Shown one piece after another: positions 1-11,653 of a stretch of 64,000 nucleotides of DNA. Source of the stretch: Antedon mediterranea. Lineage: Eukaryota; Echinodermata; Crinoidea; Comatulida; Antedonidae. The number at the start of each line of letters is the position of its first letter. Position 1 is the stretch's first letter. The notes below the pieces were generated by a model that saw only the letters and a list, made by a program, of their open reading frames with translations, was not told the DNA's origin and made no database searches. The translations under genes were made by a program, and so were the position numbers. The DNA is taken from assembly GCF_964355755.1 (NCBI RefSeq), contig NC_092676.1, forward strand, positions 24,720,288 through 24,784,287. Direction: 5' to 3'.

Positions 1-155
1 TATTTAGCTAAATCGTCATCTAAAACCTAGACAAATTTCTGTGCTTTAAAGGAAATTATCCTCACATTTAGTTGATTGATTGCACCATAACAGTGGTGTT
101 TAGGTTGATAAATTAGTTGAGTTCTGGTAAAGTGAATTTATTCAAATTTTTGCAG

Positions 156-3100
156 GAGCCCCTGCGTCATCAGCAACAGCAACTACAGCCCAGCCTACAT
201 CTGGAACCCAAGTAGTACCGTCGCAACAGATGGCTGTAAATGCACAGCAGCCAAGTACTTCACAACAACCAGGTTCTGGATCACAGGTGGTTTCATCCCA
301 ACAACAGGTGGCAGCAGCATCTGTAACACCTGCTGTAAATACATCTAGTGCAGTAAGTCATATAGTTCTTGTGGAGACCTCCATGGTTTCCAGTGGCTAT
401 TTCATGTAACTTTCATTTAGATGTCTGCAGTAGCCATATTATATGGTACAGTATGCTGTATTGAATAAAGGATTTGAGTGGTTTACCGTATGGTACTGGG
501 TTTTAGTGGTACCATGGTACTGGTTTTTATTTGGGGTATTATGGTACTGGTTTTAGTACCTTATTAAACATGTTTTTAATCTTAAATTCACAGATCGCAG
601 TTCCTCAGGAGGCTACTAACGGTGCAATATTTGTTCAAACATCCGACTTTGATGAGGGTCCTTCAGCTCCTGCATCCTCCCCTAAGGCCACAGAAGCGGC
701 CTTACCGGTTCTTGACCAAGAAGAAGCCATGAAAAGGTAAAGAAAACACAAGAAAGAAGTTTTAAACCTCTGTCTACACTATCAAACCTTATGTGACAAC
801 AAAATGTGATGTGCCCATATATTGACATGATGATGTCATATCACTACCATATTTGGACAAATCACTACCATGTTTATTCATATCAAACTTTTTTTGTCAA
901 ACTAATTTGATAGTGTAGACAGAGCTTTAGTTTTAAAATGATGTTTGTTAATTTGTTGATTACATTTTTGTTGCTGTTTACAGAATTCAGATGCTTGAAC
1001 AGTCGATGGTCGGTGGAGAGCGTGCTAACGATCAAAACCTGAAGCAAAAGAGAAGAAAGAAACTGAAGCATGCAGAAGTGCGCAAACTTCAGTTAGCAAA
1101 GGCTATTGCCAAGATGGACGATGATGGTATTATGTTGAATATATACAGTAACATTGAAGATCAGCTTAGGGCCAAGAATGAACAGATTGAGACAATGAAG
1201 GCAAAGGTGAATATCCATTTGACTCACTCTATACTTGCTTAAGCATGAAATACCAGTAATACCATAGAATCTATGTTATTTCTTATGACCATTTACAAAG
1301 AATGCGGATCGGAAAGATTGCCCTCCTGAAAAAAATATTTTATTTTTTGAATTTTTGTTGCTGAATATGCCATTTAAATATTGCATAGTTATTATTCACT
1401 TTGACCAAATAATTGGATTGATAGATTGAAAAAGGAAATATTTACCTGAAAAAAAACTGTAATTTAACGCAAAAATAGTGAAATTGCCTGGAATGAAAGT
1501 CAATGGGTTTTTGGTTGGATTTAACCGTTTGTTTTGTCTTTTTACAAGTGAAAACATTTTTTTAAACAGCTTCATGCAAATGATTGTGAAATCAACGATC
1601 TTAACAGCGAATTTGAATTTGAGCGAATCGATTACCTGGACACGATACGTAAACAAGAGAAGCAGTTGAAGCTCTTTCAACAGATCCTGGAGAAGGTTCA
1701 ACCATGTCTACGCAGAGACTGCAATTATTTCAACATGGACAAGGTGAAAGCTGGCTGCACTTGGGACGAAGAAAGTGGAATGTGGAAATTGCCAGAATTG
1801 ACAATCACAAAAGATAAACTACCAACAGCAGGTAATCTTTCTAGTATTTTAGAGATTCCTGATCATCGCAATAATGATATAGCTAGAATTCGTAACCGTG
1901 TGTTAGAATCCATGCGTACTAAACTTGTCTCACTTTAAATCCATCTCTCTTTGATCATAATGTACCTGAGCATTAAAGGTTAGCGACGTTTACGACTTAC
2001 ATCGCATAACCTTAGAATAGAAACTGGGCGGTGGTCTCGCATGGCACCCGATGAACGTCTTTGTAAATTTGGCAAAGTGCAGACCGAGCTTCACGCATTA
2101 TGTGCATGCTGGCCCCATATACTGCACACATAATTATGCCAAAATTGTACTATACATTGCCATAGCCTACTATCAGAATTTGTTTTCGAAGTTCTTACAG
2201 TTAGTGAAAATATTATCCAAGTTTGTTATTGCTATTGTCATGCTTGTATCAACTACTATTTGTGTGCCATGTTGGACACTGTTATCCCTAGTTGTGAGTA
2301 AGAATAATAATAAACAATACATACGTTTTATTTTAACGCTATTAAGGCATGGAACAATCCTCCTCTTTATATCAAGAAATCGTCGAACATAACCTCTTTT
2401 AAACAGACTCTAAAATCATTGTATTTTTTAATTTAAAAAAAAAAAAACATTTTATACAAATTTTAAATATTTTACTATAATACTTTTAAATATTTCATAT
2501 TTTACATTTTGGATTTTAACATTTAATCTCTTTTTAGTATAAGGAATCTGTGCAATTTGTTTCTCTGTGTTTCTGGACCCCAATTGAAATAAGTTTTTTA
2601 ATTTTTGGGATATCCTTTTAACTCGAGTCTGTTGTACTGATTTTTAATTGTTTACATGTTTTTATTGTATGTATCTGTGTTGACTCAGTTAATAAAGAAA
2701 TCAATCAATCAATACTGTACAGTAAAATAATGATACATTGGTTTGCTACATAAAGCACTTATAATAGATATAGTCTATGACATTTAAGGAGCGTTCCCTT
2801 GCATATGGGAAAGCTTATTTACATTAATTAATAATTCTAATAATTTAAACATGATATTGTAATAAATATAAAGGTATTATGCCTGGTGGTCGGCAACCTA
2901 TGGGTCGATTGACAAACGGAGTTGATAGGTCAACGGCAAAGTACAATCCAGCTGAAATGATGAATGGGCCTAACAGCCAGCATGATGAAGATGGAGCTAG
3001 GTATAGGCAGGTAAGCAACTTCTCCTTTTAGCAGGACTTAAGCCACACTTGCATGGGTAAGTCTTACTAACCAGTAGGGAAGAACTCCCTTGCAATCGGC

Positions 3101-6100
3101 CTAGCAACTTTTCTGGTGCAACGACTTGCGAGCAAGTTAAAATCTTGATTATTAATAAAGGAATGTGAAAATCATGCAGAACTTAGAATAACTGCAGCAT
3201 ATTTCTATTCATATACAGCATATTATGTTTATTACATATCTGCATACCCGAGCTTTATTAATTTTACCCTTCATACTAATAACTCATAACAATGTTCTTT
3301 TATTACATCTTCAATAACAATTTGTGATATATTTTTATTTTTCTGGTTTCAATTGTTTCTTTTATTTTTAAATTGAATGCAATTGTTATGATTTTCTTAT
3401 TATGCATGAACCATCTTCGCATGTTGTATGTTTCCATAGAAACTAAATCAGTCAAGTCATGATGCGGCTCTAGATTATTTCAAGCCAAAACGAGCCAATC
3501 ATCTTTTAGGCAATCCGACCAATATGTCTACTGGTAAGTCGAATCAACGAATCAACCATAGTGTGAAAGATTTTCATCATTATTAATTGTAAATGTTATA
3601 TTACTGTTTTCGTGGTTTTTGCGTACATTTTGTCTCTAGATTTCTTATAATTTATTTTCTTTATAAATACAGTAGAACCCTTATTAAAGAGACAAGTTTG
3701 AGACCTCAAAAAAGTGTCCTCTTAGGGCTTAGGGCTATCCCCTGAATAGGGCTATCCCCTGAATAGGGCTATCCCCTGAATAGGGCTATCCCCTGAATAG
3801 GGCTGTCTCCTGAATAGGGCTATCCCCTGAATAGGGCTATCCCCTGAATAGGGCTATCCCCTGAATAGGGCTATCCCCTGAATAGGGCTGTCTCCTGAAT
3901 AGGGCTATCCCCTGAATAGGGCTGTCCCCTGAATACAGGCCCGTAGCCAGGGGGGGTTTTTATGGTTCGGGCGAACCCCCCCTTTACAGCGAACCCCCCT
4001 TAACCAACTGCGAACCCCCATCCCCGACATGCCCAATACCTCACCCTCATCTCCAAAAATCCTCCAAATACGTGCCCCACAGTACAAAAAGTTGTTTGTA
4101 AATTGAAAAATTCGTAAACTTGTTCGTGAACCTTCTTCTCTGTATGAGCGTCAACTAGTGATCAGTGGCGTATCCAGGATTTTGAAGTTGGGGGGGCCGG
4201 GAATTGCCAATTTGCCGACAACATTGGTGTCATTATCTGTACATACACGACGTCTCTGATCAATATATGTTCTAGGATTACATAGTCATATTGTCTTATA
4301 TGGGATAACGATGCAAAATTAAAACCAAACCAACATTATCTGTTAGTATGTTGTATTCATATTACAATATTAAGAAAGAGTTAGGAAAATCTGACTTGTA
4401 GTTTTCGAAATATAGGGTCTAAAACATCACCGAAAATGATCGTTTTTAGCCACGAAAGAAGTAAAACAATTTGCGGCCTCAGTCGACAATTCTAATAACT
4501 ACGCCATTTTTGGTTAAACATTTTTGGTTACATATAATTACGTTTTTTAGTAATTTATTTTATATATCACCATTGGAAATATCAATAAAACATGTTATTA
4601 AATGCTTATAAAATATATAAAGTTGTTTACTTAACGGAATTCATTGCTCTAACTTTGTGTAGTAACGATCAGAGATTCATGGTACACGCGCGAGAGAAAA
4701 CATTCCGCTGCGGGTGATTCGCATCCACCAATCAAATCAGCTAGAATCCTAAATCATTCAACCGTGAGCAATGCCAATCGCGAGAAAGCTCAGCTTTGAT
4801 TGGCTTACGATGACGTCATATCACAAAATGGTGGTTTTGTAGTTGAGCCTCACGGAATATTCTGTTCCAAAAATAAAATACATGGATATTTCTTATGGTA
4901 TATGTCCTTTTTCTTTAAAAATTTTGAATAATAAAGGCCTCATATCGAGAAAAAAACCGGGTTTTTGGCACTTATAATAAATATATCTTAGACAAAAAAG
5001 CACATGGCATGTGGAACTATATAATCTCTTAGCGTAGGAAGACATACAAATCTCAGGTCATGAGAGGCTCACTGCAGGTCAAAGACTTTTGAGTAAACAA
5101 TCTACCGCGTACGGCCGTACGTACGTGCTACACATTTTTAACGTGTTTCGTTAGATGTAATGAAAATAAAAAATAGTTGATCTGAAGGGATCAATGATGA
5201 TATGATATGTAAATAAACAAACACTCAAAAGAATTATATATACAGTTCAATTATTGTCAGAATAAATAGTTAATTTTTTTCACCGGCACCTTTGTTTGCC
5301 GACGGCCGCGATGATGTGCCGACGGAAACGAAATCAGGGTGTCTGTAAATTTCTAAAAGCTGCAAATGAATTGCCGATTTTAACCTGAAAAATAAATGTT
5401 TGGTCCCTGCATGTAACATGATATTGACGCGTCTCATAGCGAGCTGGCGCACGAACGATTCGTACAAAGGACACCGCCAGACAACTGCGTACCTATAATT
5501 GTTTAGATCACTGGCAGTCAGGCAGCATGCATAAAGTATATAGCCTTCCGACGTACATCAGTATTTATGTGTGACTATGAAGTATAATGTATCAGAGGAT
5601 TATAGTGAATATTAATATTTTACACTATAATATCTATGGTATCAAGTACTGACGTAGTTCACATTATGGCATCCGATTATTTTTTTCTAGACCACCAGCC
5701 GATACGTACTAAAATGTATTAATATCACCTATTTACATATTTATATTCCTCAACAAATTGCTGTAAATAAATATTATAGATAGAGCTAGCAAATAGCATT
5801 TGCCTTCACCCAGTGTGCTTTTTTCGGGGCTGCTCCTAGATATACGTTCGCATTGAACTTGAACGCAAAACAAAATACGGAGTAAATGATCAAACAATCG
5901 GCGGTTCCGCACAGAGCACGCGCATCTAACATACGGCAACAAATAGTTATCGTCATTTAAATTATCGACGTGTTTGAGGAGGAGGAAAAAAGTATGATCT
6001 TTTTGCTCATTGGTTATATAGCATGCTGCACGAGAGTGTCTTTTCCGGCCATTTAGGGGTGTCATTTAACAAAATTCGCTTCGCATCAGGCTGGGTGAGG

Positions 6101-8449
6101 GGGGGGGGGGTTGACCCAAATATTTAGTGTCCGAACCCCCCCTTGACAGATCCTGGCTACGGCCCTGGAATAGGGCTATCCCCTGAATAGGGCTATCCCC
6201 TGAATAGGGCTGTCTCCTGAATAGGGCTATCCCCTGAATAGGGCTATCCCCTGAATAGGGCTATCCCCTGAATAGGGCTATCCCCTGAATAGGACTGTCT
6301 CCTGAATAGGACTGTGTCCTGAATAGGGCTATCCCCTGAATAGGGCTGTCCCCTGAATAGGGCTGTCCCCTGAATAGGGCTATCCCCTGAATAGGGCTGT
6401 CCCCTGAATAGGGCTATCCCCTGAATAGGGCTATCCCCTGAATAGGGCTATCCCCTGAATAGGGCTATCCCCTGAATAGGGCTGTCTCCTGAATAGGGCT
6501 GTCTCCTGAATAGGGCTATCCCCTGAATAGGGCTGTCTCCTGAATAGGTCTATGCCCTGAAGAGGGCTGTCTCCTGAATAGGTCTATGCCCTGAATAGGG
6601 CTATCCCCTGAATAGGGCTATCCCCTGAATAGGGCTATCCCCTGAATAGGGCTATCCCCTGAATAGGGCTATCCCCTGAATAGGGCTGTCTCCTGAATAG
6701 GGCTATCCCCTGAATAGGGCTGTCTCCTGAATAGGTCTATCCCCTGAATAGGGCTGTCTCCTGAATAGGTCTATGCCCTGAATAGGGCTATCCCCTGAAT
6801 AGGGCTATCCCCTGAATAGGGCTATCCCCTGAATAGGGCTATCCCCTGAATAGGGCTATCCCCTGAATAGGGCTGTCTCCTGAATAGGGCTATCCCCTGA
6901 ATAGGGCTATCCCCTGAATAGGGCTGTCTCCTGAATAGGGCTATCCCCTGAATAGGGCTATCCCCTGAATAGGGCTGTCTCCTGAATAGGGCTATTATAT
7001 CCCCTGAATAGGGCTGTCTCCTGAATAGGGCTATCCCCTGAATAGGGCTATCCCCTGAATAGGGCTATCCCCTGAAGAGGGCTATCCCCTGAATAGGGCT
7101 ATCCCCTGAATAGGGCTGTCTCCTGAATAGGGCTATTATATCTCCTGAATAGGGCTGTCTCCTGAATAGGGCTATTATATCTCCTGAATAGGGCTGTCTC
7201 CTGAATAGGGCTGTCTCCTGAATAGGGCTATTATATCCCCTGAATAGGGCTGTCTCCTGAATAGGGCTATTATATCTCCTGAATAGGGCTGTCTCCTGAA
7301 TAGGGCTATTATATCCCCTGAATAGGGCTGTCTCCTGAATAGGGCTATTATATCTCCTGAATAGGGCTGTCTCCTGAATAGGGCTATTATATCCCCTGAA
7401 TAGGGCTGTCTCCTGAATAGGGCTATTATATCCCCTGAATAGGGCTGTCTCCTGAATAGGGCTATTATATCTCCTGAATAGGGCTGTCTCCTGAATAGGG
7501 CTATTATATCTCCTGAATAGGGCTGTCTCCTGAATAGGGCTATTCCCTGAATCGGGCTGTCTCCTGAATAGGGCTATTATATCCCCTGAATAGGGCTGTC
7601 TCCTGAATAGGGCTATTATATCTCCTGAATAGGGCTGTCTCCTGAATAGGGCTATTATATCCCCTGAATAGGGCTGTCTCCTGAATAGGGCTATTATATC
7701 TCCTGAATAGGGCTATTATATCCTCTGAATAGGGCTGTCTCCTGAATAGGGCTATTATATCCCCTGAATAGGGCTGTCTCCTGAATAGGGCTATTATATC
7801 TCCTGAATAGGGCTGTCTCCTGAATAGGGCTATTATATCTCCTGAATAGGGCTGTCTCCTGAATAGGGCTATTCCCTGAATCGGGCTGTCTCCTGAATAG
7901 GGCTATTACATCCCCTGAATAGGGCTGTCTCCTGAATAGGGCTATTATATCCCCTGAATAGGGCTGTCTCCTGAATACGGCTGTCTTCTGAATAGGGCTG
8001 TCTCCTGAATAGGGGTTGGCTTAATAGTGTTTACACATATTGCCCTTTTTAATTTCACAGGAAAGTGTCCCCTGAATATGGGTTGGCTTTAGTGTTAAAA
8101 CACACGAAAGCGTTCCCTTAATAGGTTGTCTTCTACTGTAGAAAGAATCCATAATAGTCTAAATTTGCAATTGCAACAGCTAATGAATGAATTTGTTATC
8201 GTTAGAACACTGAATATGTTTCATTTTATAATATGATATGTTTTTGTTTGCTCAGAGTCAAGTGGCATAGGTGGAGTAGGAGCTGGGCCGTTGCTAAGTA
8301 GCAGAAACGCAAGACAGGCTGCCCAATCACAACCCCAGGTTATTGCTCCGATGGAGCCATCAATGCGCCGTCCAATGCGGTTAGAAGCCCTTCCAGCGAC
8401 AAAAGGGAAAAAGAAGAAAAGATCTCCTAACTCACTAGAGCCACTCTGA
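156..8449 (+). CDS. KIF17: Kinesin-like protein KIF17, C-terminal part (5' end outside window)
   Basis: Plus-end kinesin-2 family motor (KIF17/OSM-3) that carries cargo along ciliary and dendritic microtubules. Only stalk and tail are visible. Coding exons from splice signals and phase: 156-352, 594-736, 984-1206, 1570-1831, 2874-3010, 3440-3533, 8256-8449 (stop TGA 8447-8449). The first exon is Q/S/T/A-rich linker. Exons 2-4 read AMKRIQMLEQSMVGGE, a charged coiled-coil stretch, then FEFERIDYLDTIRKQEKQ and RRDCNYFNMDKV...CTWDEESGMWKLPE, which I recognise as the conserved KIF17 tail. Exon 6 has DYFKPKRANHLL, also KIF17-like. The end carries a basic cluster KGKKKKRSP, positioned like the nuclear/ciliary localisation signal of vertebrate KIF17, and finishes in EPL. 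The motor domain must lie upstream of base 1. The last intron is 4.7 kb and full of repeats. Family assignment is strong; exon ends are hand-placed. Confidence 0.9.
762..930. mobile_element. MITE family M1 copy 1 (CTCTGTCTACACTATCAAA ends)
   Basis: Short inverted-repeat element in a KIF17 intron. The left end reads CTCTGTCTACACTATCAAA and the right end TTTGATAGTGTAGACAGAG, a near-perfect inverted repeat flanked by TTTAA/TTTAG, suggesting a TTAA-type target. Five further copies lie in the window (8553, 9077, 15665, 29097, 38459). No coding capacity. Confidence 0.8.
1835..2714 (+). mobile_element. 3' end of a non-LTR retrotransposon (LINE remnant)
   Basis: Lies in the KIF17 intron after exon 1570-1831. 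Around 2016-2120 one frame reads ETGRWSRMAPDERLCKFGKV followed by H and C residues, resembling the region downstream of reverse transcriptase in LINE ORF2. Around 2345-2415 another stretch reads AWNNPPLYIKK then SFKQTLKSL, a common LINE C-terminus. The 3' end is AATAAAG followed by ATCA repeats (2690-2714), a typical short-repeat LINE tail. Frames are interrupted by stops, so it is inactive. The left boundary is uncertain. Confidence 0.65.
3727..3935. repeat. 17-bp minisatellite, left block
   Basis: About twelve tandem copies of CCTGAATAGGGCTATCC with A/G and C/T variants (CTATCC, CTGTCT, CTGTCC). Continuous with the block resuming at 6168; the two halves are separated by an inserted element. 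Confidence 0.95.
3936..6167. mobile_element. 2.23 kb non-autonomous DNA transposon inserted in the minisatellite
   Basis: The left end is CAGGCCCGTAGCCAGG (3936-3951); the reverse complement of the right end is CAGGGCCGTAGCCAGG, so the 16-bp termini differ by one base. The flanking GAATA occurs on both sides (3931-3935 and 6168-6172) and is part of the minisatellite unit, as expected for a target-site duplication. C-rich subterminal stretches (GAACCCCCC) occur near both ends. Inside, 4164-4179 reads CAGTGGCGTATCCAGG, a related terminus, so another element may be nested. Small minus-strand reading frames at 5270-5467 and 5733-6065 match nothing I recognise. Confidence 0.8.
6168..8012. repeat. 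17-bp minisatellite, right block grading into a 39-bp dimer
   Basis: Tandem CCTGAATAGGGCTATCC units fill 6168 to about 6980. From about 6990 to 7970 the array becomes a higher-order repeat alternating a 17-bp unit (ending GGGCTGTCT) with a 22-bp unit (containing GGGCTATTATAT). No coding role is likely. Confidence 0.95.
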
Positions 8450-8552
8450 TTTTGTCCCTGTCTGAATAGTAGTTTGTGCTCAATCAAGTACTGTAAAGGA
8501 AGATGATATCTTTATGCTGCTATAGTCAGTCCAAAAAGGCACAAATATTATC

Positions 8553-8668
8553 TTAAGCTCTATTTACTCTATCAAAATGTGAAGTGCCCATATATGGAGA
8601 AGATGACATCATATCTCTACCATATATGGGCACATCACACTTTTTTGATATTGTAGACAGAGCTTTAG
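8553..8668. mobile_element. MITE family M1 copy 2
   Basis: Starts TTAAGCTCTATTTACTCTATCAAA-like and ends TTGATATTGTAGACAGAGCTTTAG. It shares the internal GTGCCCATATATGG segment with the other M1 copies. Confidence 0.75.
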
Positions 8669-9076
8669 ACGAAGAAGCCATCACAAAACCAACACAAGCA
8701 AATAATGTATCCTTTTGATGTAATTTTGTCATTGTCTACAGTTGTGTTATATTATAAATGCTGTATTTAACTGATGTGTGTAAAATGCTATTTATTACGC
8801 TCAGAATAATGTAATGTCATTACAGCCCCATTAAAGGCATTTACTAAATTTTGTCTCTGTTGAACGACATTCCAGTTACCTAAACATTGTCCTAAAACGT
8901 ATATATTATTTAACCCATCTCGCATACTATTTCAAATGTGTCATTTAAAAATTGTAAAAGTTTAATGTCTGTGCGCAAATTGTATAAATACATTTTAATA
9001 ATATATTTCACAGTGTTAAATATTGTGTGCCAATATTGATTGTATTTACCATGTGTGTGTCATATTACAGTATACC

Positions 9077-9200
9077 TTAAGCTCTGTCTACACTATCAAA
9101 TTTATGTGACAAAAAATTTATGTGCCCATATATGGATACAATGATGTCATATCACTACTATATTTGGATACATCAAACTTGTTTGTATATAGAGCTTTAA
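9077..9200. mobile_element. MITE family M1 copy 3, with TTAA on both sides
   Basis: TTAA at 9077-9080 then GCTCTGTCTACACTATCAAA; the right end reads AGAGC then TTTAA to 9200. The intact TTAA flanks point to a piggyBac-type target preference. Confidence 0.75.
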
Positions 9201-9654
9201 ATATACTAAGAAACGCATCAATATGTTGTTTCCCTATTCATTCATATATTAATATGTATTCAACATTAAACATTCAATTTTAATCGTCTTAATAGCCGTA
9301 CAGTCAATTTGTTAATGTAAAGATATATTTTTTTGTGAATAATAATAATATATTATAAAAAAAAGGTATATAAAATTTTTGCTATTGTATAGATAGATAA
9401 CACGTATATTTATGTGCTTGTAAACCAACGAAACAACGTTTTATGCAATGTTTTAACAAAAATATTTATTTTGCTGTGTAATACATTACTTGATTTTGTA
9501 TTCCGTCCACCTTTTCAGATATATTTTTTACAGTTTCTTTATAATATTATCTAAATATTTTACTTCTTTTTTTATAGCTTAATTAGGCCATGTTTTGTCA
9601 TCTCCATTTTCACGCAGTGAATAATATGTGAAGATGTTATTGTGCTTTTAATAG

Positions 9655-9970
9655 TTAAAGATGTATTGTCCCCTAAAAACATGAAAAATTAATTACATCG
9701 GACTTTGAATAGGTTATTTTGTTTATTTTAATCAAGTTAATCACTTGCGTAGAAAAAAAAAACGGAAAAGAAAGTATGTTTTCACTAAAATGACAAAATA
9801 AATGGTTAAATTCAACAAAAAACCCATTGTTTCACAGTTTTTTCAGGTAAATAATTTTTTTTTCAATCCAAGTTTTGGTCAAAGTGGATAACTATTATTT
9901 TATATTAAAATGGCATATTTAACACAAAAATTTAAAAAAATTATTTTTCAGGGGGACAATACATCTTTAA
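9655..9970. mobile_element. MITE family M5, full copy with TTAA target duplication
   Basis: Left end AGATGTATTGTCCCC (from 9659), right end GGGGACAATACATCT (to 9966): a 15-bp perfect terminal inverted repeat flanked by TTAA at 9655-9658 and 9967-9970. Partial relatives appear near 1312-1500, 42540-42775 and 48960-49095, sharing the CCCATTG and GGTCAAAGT segments. Confidence 0.85.
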
Positions 9971-10917
9971 CAAATATTTTGCGCCTGCCCTTATTACTGA
10001 AGTGAACTAAGTAACTAAAGGGGCCCATTTACACAGACAAGCGGTAACGGTAACCACTCATCTGTGTAAATTGGTCTTAAAGGAGTGATTGTAATCTGTT
10101 CTCTGTTAAATTTTATTAATATTATTATTAATTTATAATATTACGCATATATGTATTGTTTAGTATAATTCCGTTTTTATTAGAATAATTTTTTTTTTTT
10201 TCTGTGGTATAAGATATTGTTGTGATGTGTGTTTAGAATACAATAAATACATACAAAATACATTTATATATGTCGATATAACACATAATGAACGAACTGA
10301 GCAATCATTAAAATATGTATTTTCTTCGTAACTAATAACAATATTTTATTATACCATGGAGAAATAAGTTAGTTTGCGACTTAATAAAAATATAGGCGTG
10401 TATTAAGTATTCAGTACATGATATATTTAGTAGTTAAAAAATTTATCAAAAATATATTAAATATATACGGTATTTAATGGTATTGTACTGTAATTTAACA
10501 GATCACACACTTATCTACCATTTCTGTTACCGTACTTAAAAAAAGGTTATTTTAGCGACAAGAACTCCCAAATGAACTGTTTTACATAAACATATCGTAG
10601 CTCTACCGCTACCTTTAGTACCGTACTTACTGTAATTCTGTTTGCTGAAAAGGTTAAACACTTTCAGTAATGGATTGTATATGATCGTTCATAACTGTGC
10701 AATATATTGTGAATTATGTCGTCTAAAATCTGTTTTGTATGATTTTTTGTTTTATCATATATTTGTGTAATATTAATACAACCAACCACGAATGTACAAT
10801 CATATGTTTTCTAATTGAGAATATTGTATTTAATCGATCTATATACTACTACTATACCCTATTGTAGTCGAGTGATAACGGGAGTGTGTACCGTGGTCTG
10901 TAAATTCCATTTTCACG

Positions 10918-11024
10918 ATTTTAGTCGCGTGCAACGCGACTCTACAGCTCACTATGTCGGTCGGTATAAACACTAACTCAAATTTGAGCACGCGACTGCA
11001 GCCATGTATATGGCCTTGTTTTTT
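10918..11024. repeat. Repeat family M4 copy 1 (AGTCGCGTG / CGGTCGGT)
   Basis: Begins TTTAGTCGCGTG and ends CACGCGACTGCAGCC, inverted-repeat ends around a short TCGGTCGGT core. Related copies are at 41103-41192 and 50680-51423. Confidence 0.7.
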
Positions 11025-11653
11025 TTTTTATCAAACTCTATAACCTACATAACATTGTGTGGCTGGTTTATAGTCGAGAGTACGACACCACGCAATAACA
11101 TTCATATGTTGCGTATATCACCCCGGTAGTCATCTTTTGCACACTATAATTGAACTTGCTGCATAGAGATTAGATAATATCCTATATAGCACGTGAAGAT
11201 TGATCCAGGTACTGCCAGGTACTGTACGGCACTTATTAATGTTTACTGTTCTTTTATCATTGAAATACATTTGGGTTATTCTATTATATTAGAAGGGAAT
11301 ATTTTATTTATAATTTAATATATTTTTAAATTATAGTCGTAATAAATGATAGGCATTATTAGATAGCACGGTTTATAACTTACAAAAAAAAAATTGCGTT
11401 ATAGTTGAACTTAATACTGTATTTATAACTGGGAGATGATAGCAATTTGGCAAAGGTTGCGGCGGACGATGATACTACATTATTATTATTAGTTCCGTTT
11501 CTAAAACTAATATTAGGCATAGACCTACATTATAATCACTTGAACCATGGATTTTTAATCCATGTTTAAACATACACTTTATGTTTAGCCTAGTAGTCAG
11601 ATTTGAAACTGCTCTCACGTTAATACAACAAACCTTGTCTTGAATTTCAGAAA

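Larger units (their letters stand above)
3670..8138. mobile_element. Tc1/mariner-like non-autonomous element hosting the minisatellite
   Basis: The left end CAGTAGAACCC (3670) and right end GGTTGTCTTCTACTG (ending 8138) are inverted relatives, each flanked by TA, the target typical of Tc1/mariner. Sequence just inside both ends (GTGTCCTCTTAGGGC on the left, GTGTCCCCTGAATATGGG at about 8065 on the right) resembles the 17-bp minisatellite unit, so the array seems to have expanded from the element's own subterminal sequence. No transposase is visible. Confidence 0.6.
8450..11653. other. KIF17 3' UTR and intergenic interval with MITEs
   Basis: No convincing coding sequence. The KIF17 3' UTR starts at 8450; candidate polyadenylation hexamers are ATTAAA near 8830 and AATAAA near 9798 and 10242, but none can be chosen from sequence alone. 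Three MITE copies (8553-8668, 9077-9200, 9655-9970) and one M4 repeat (10918-11024) lie here; the rest is AT-rich and featureless. Confidence 0.6.

Noticed and set aside
2051-2392. 113-codon ORF in the KIF17 intron
   Set aside because: It is an alternative frame of a decayed LINE; LINE-like motifs occur in the other frames of the same DNA.
6168-8012. CRISPR-like appearance of regularly repeated 17-mers
   Set aside because: Units are directly adjacent with no unique spacers, in a eukaryotic intron.
8221-8487. 88-codon minus-strand ORF
   Set aside because: Antisense shadow of the last KIF17 coding exon.
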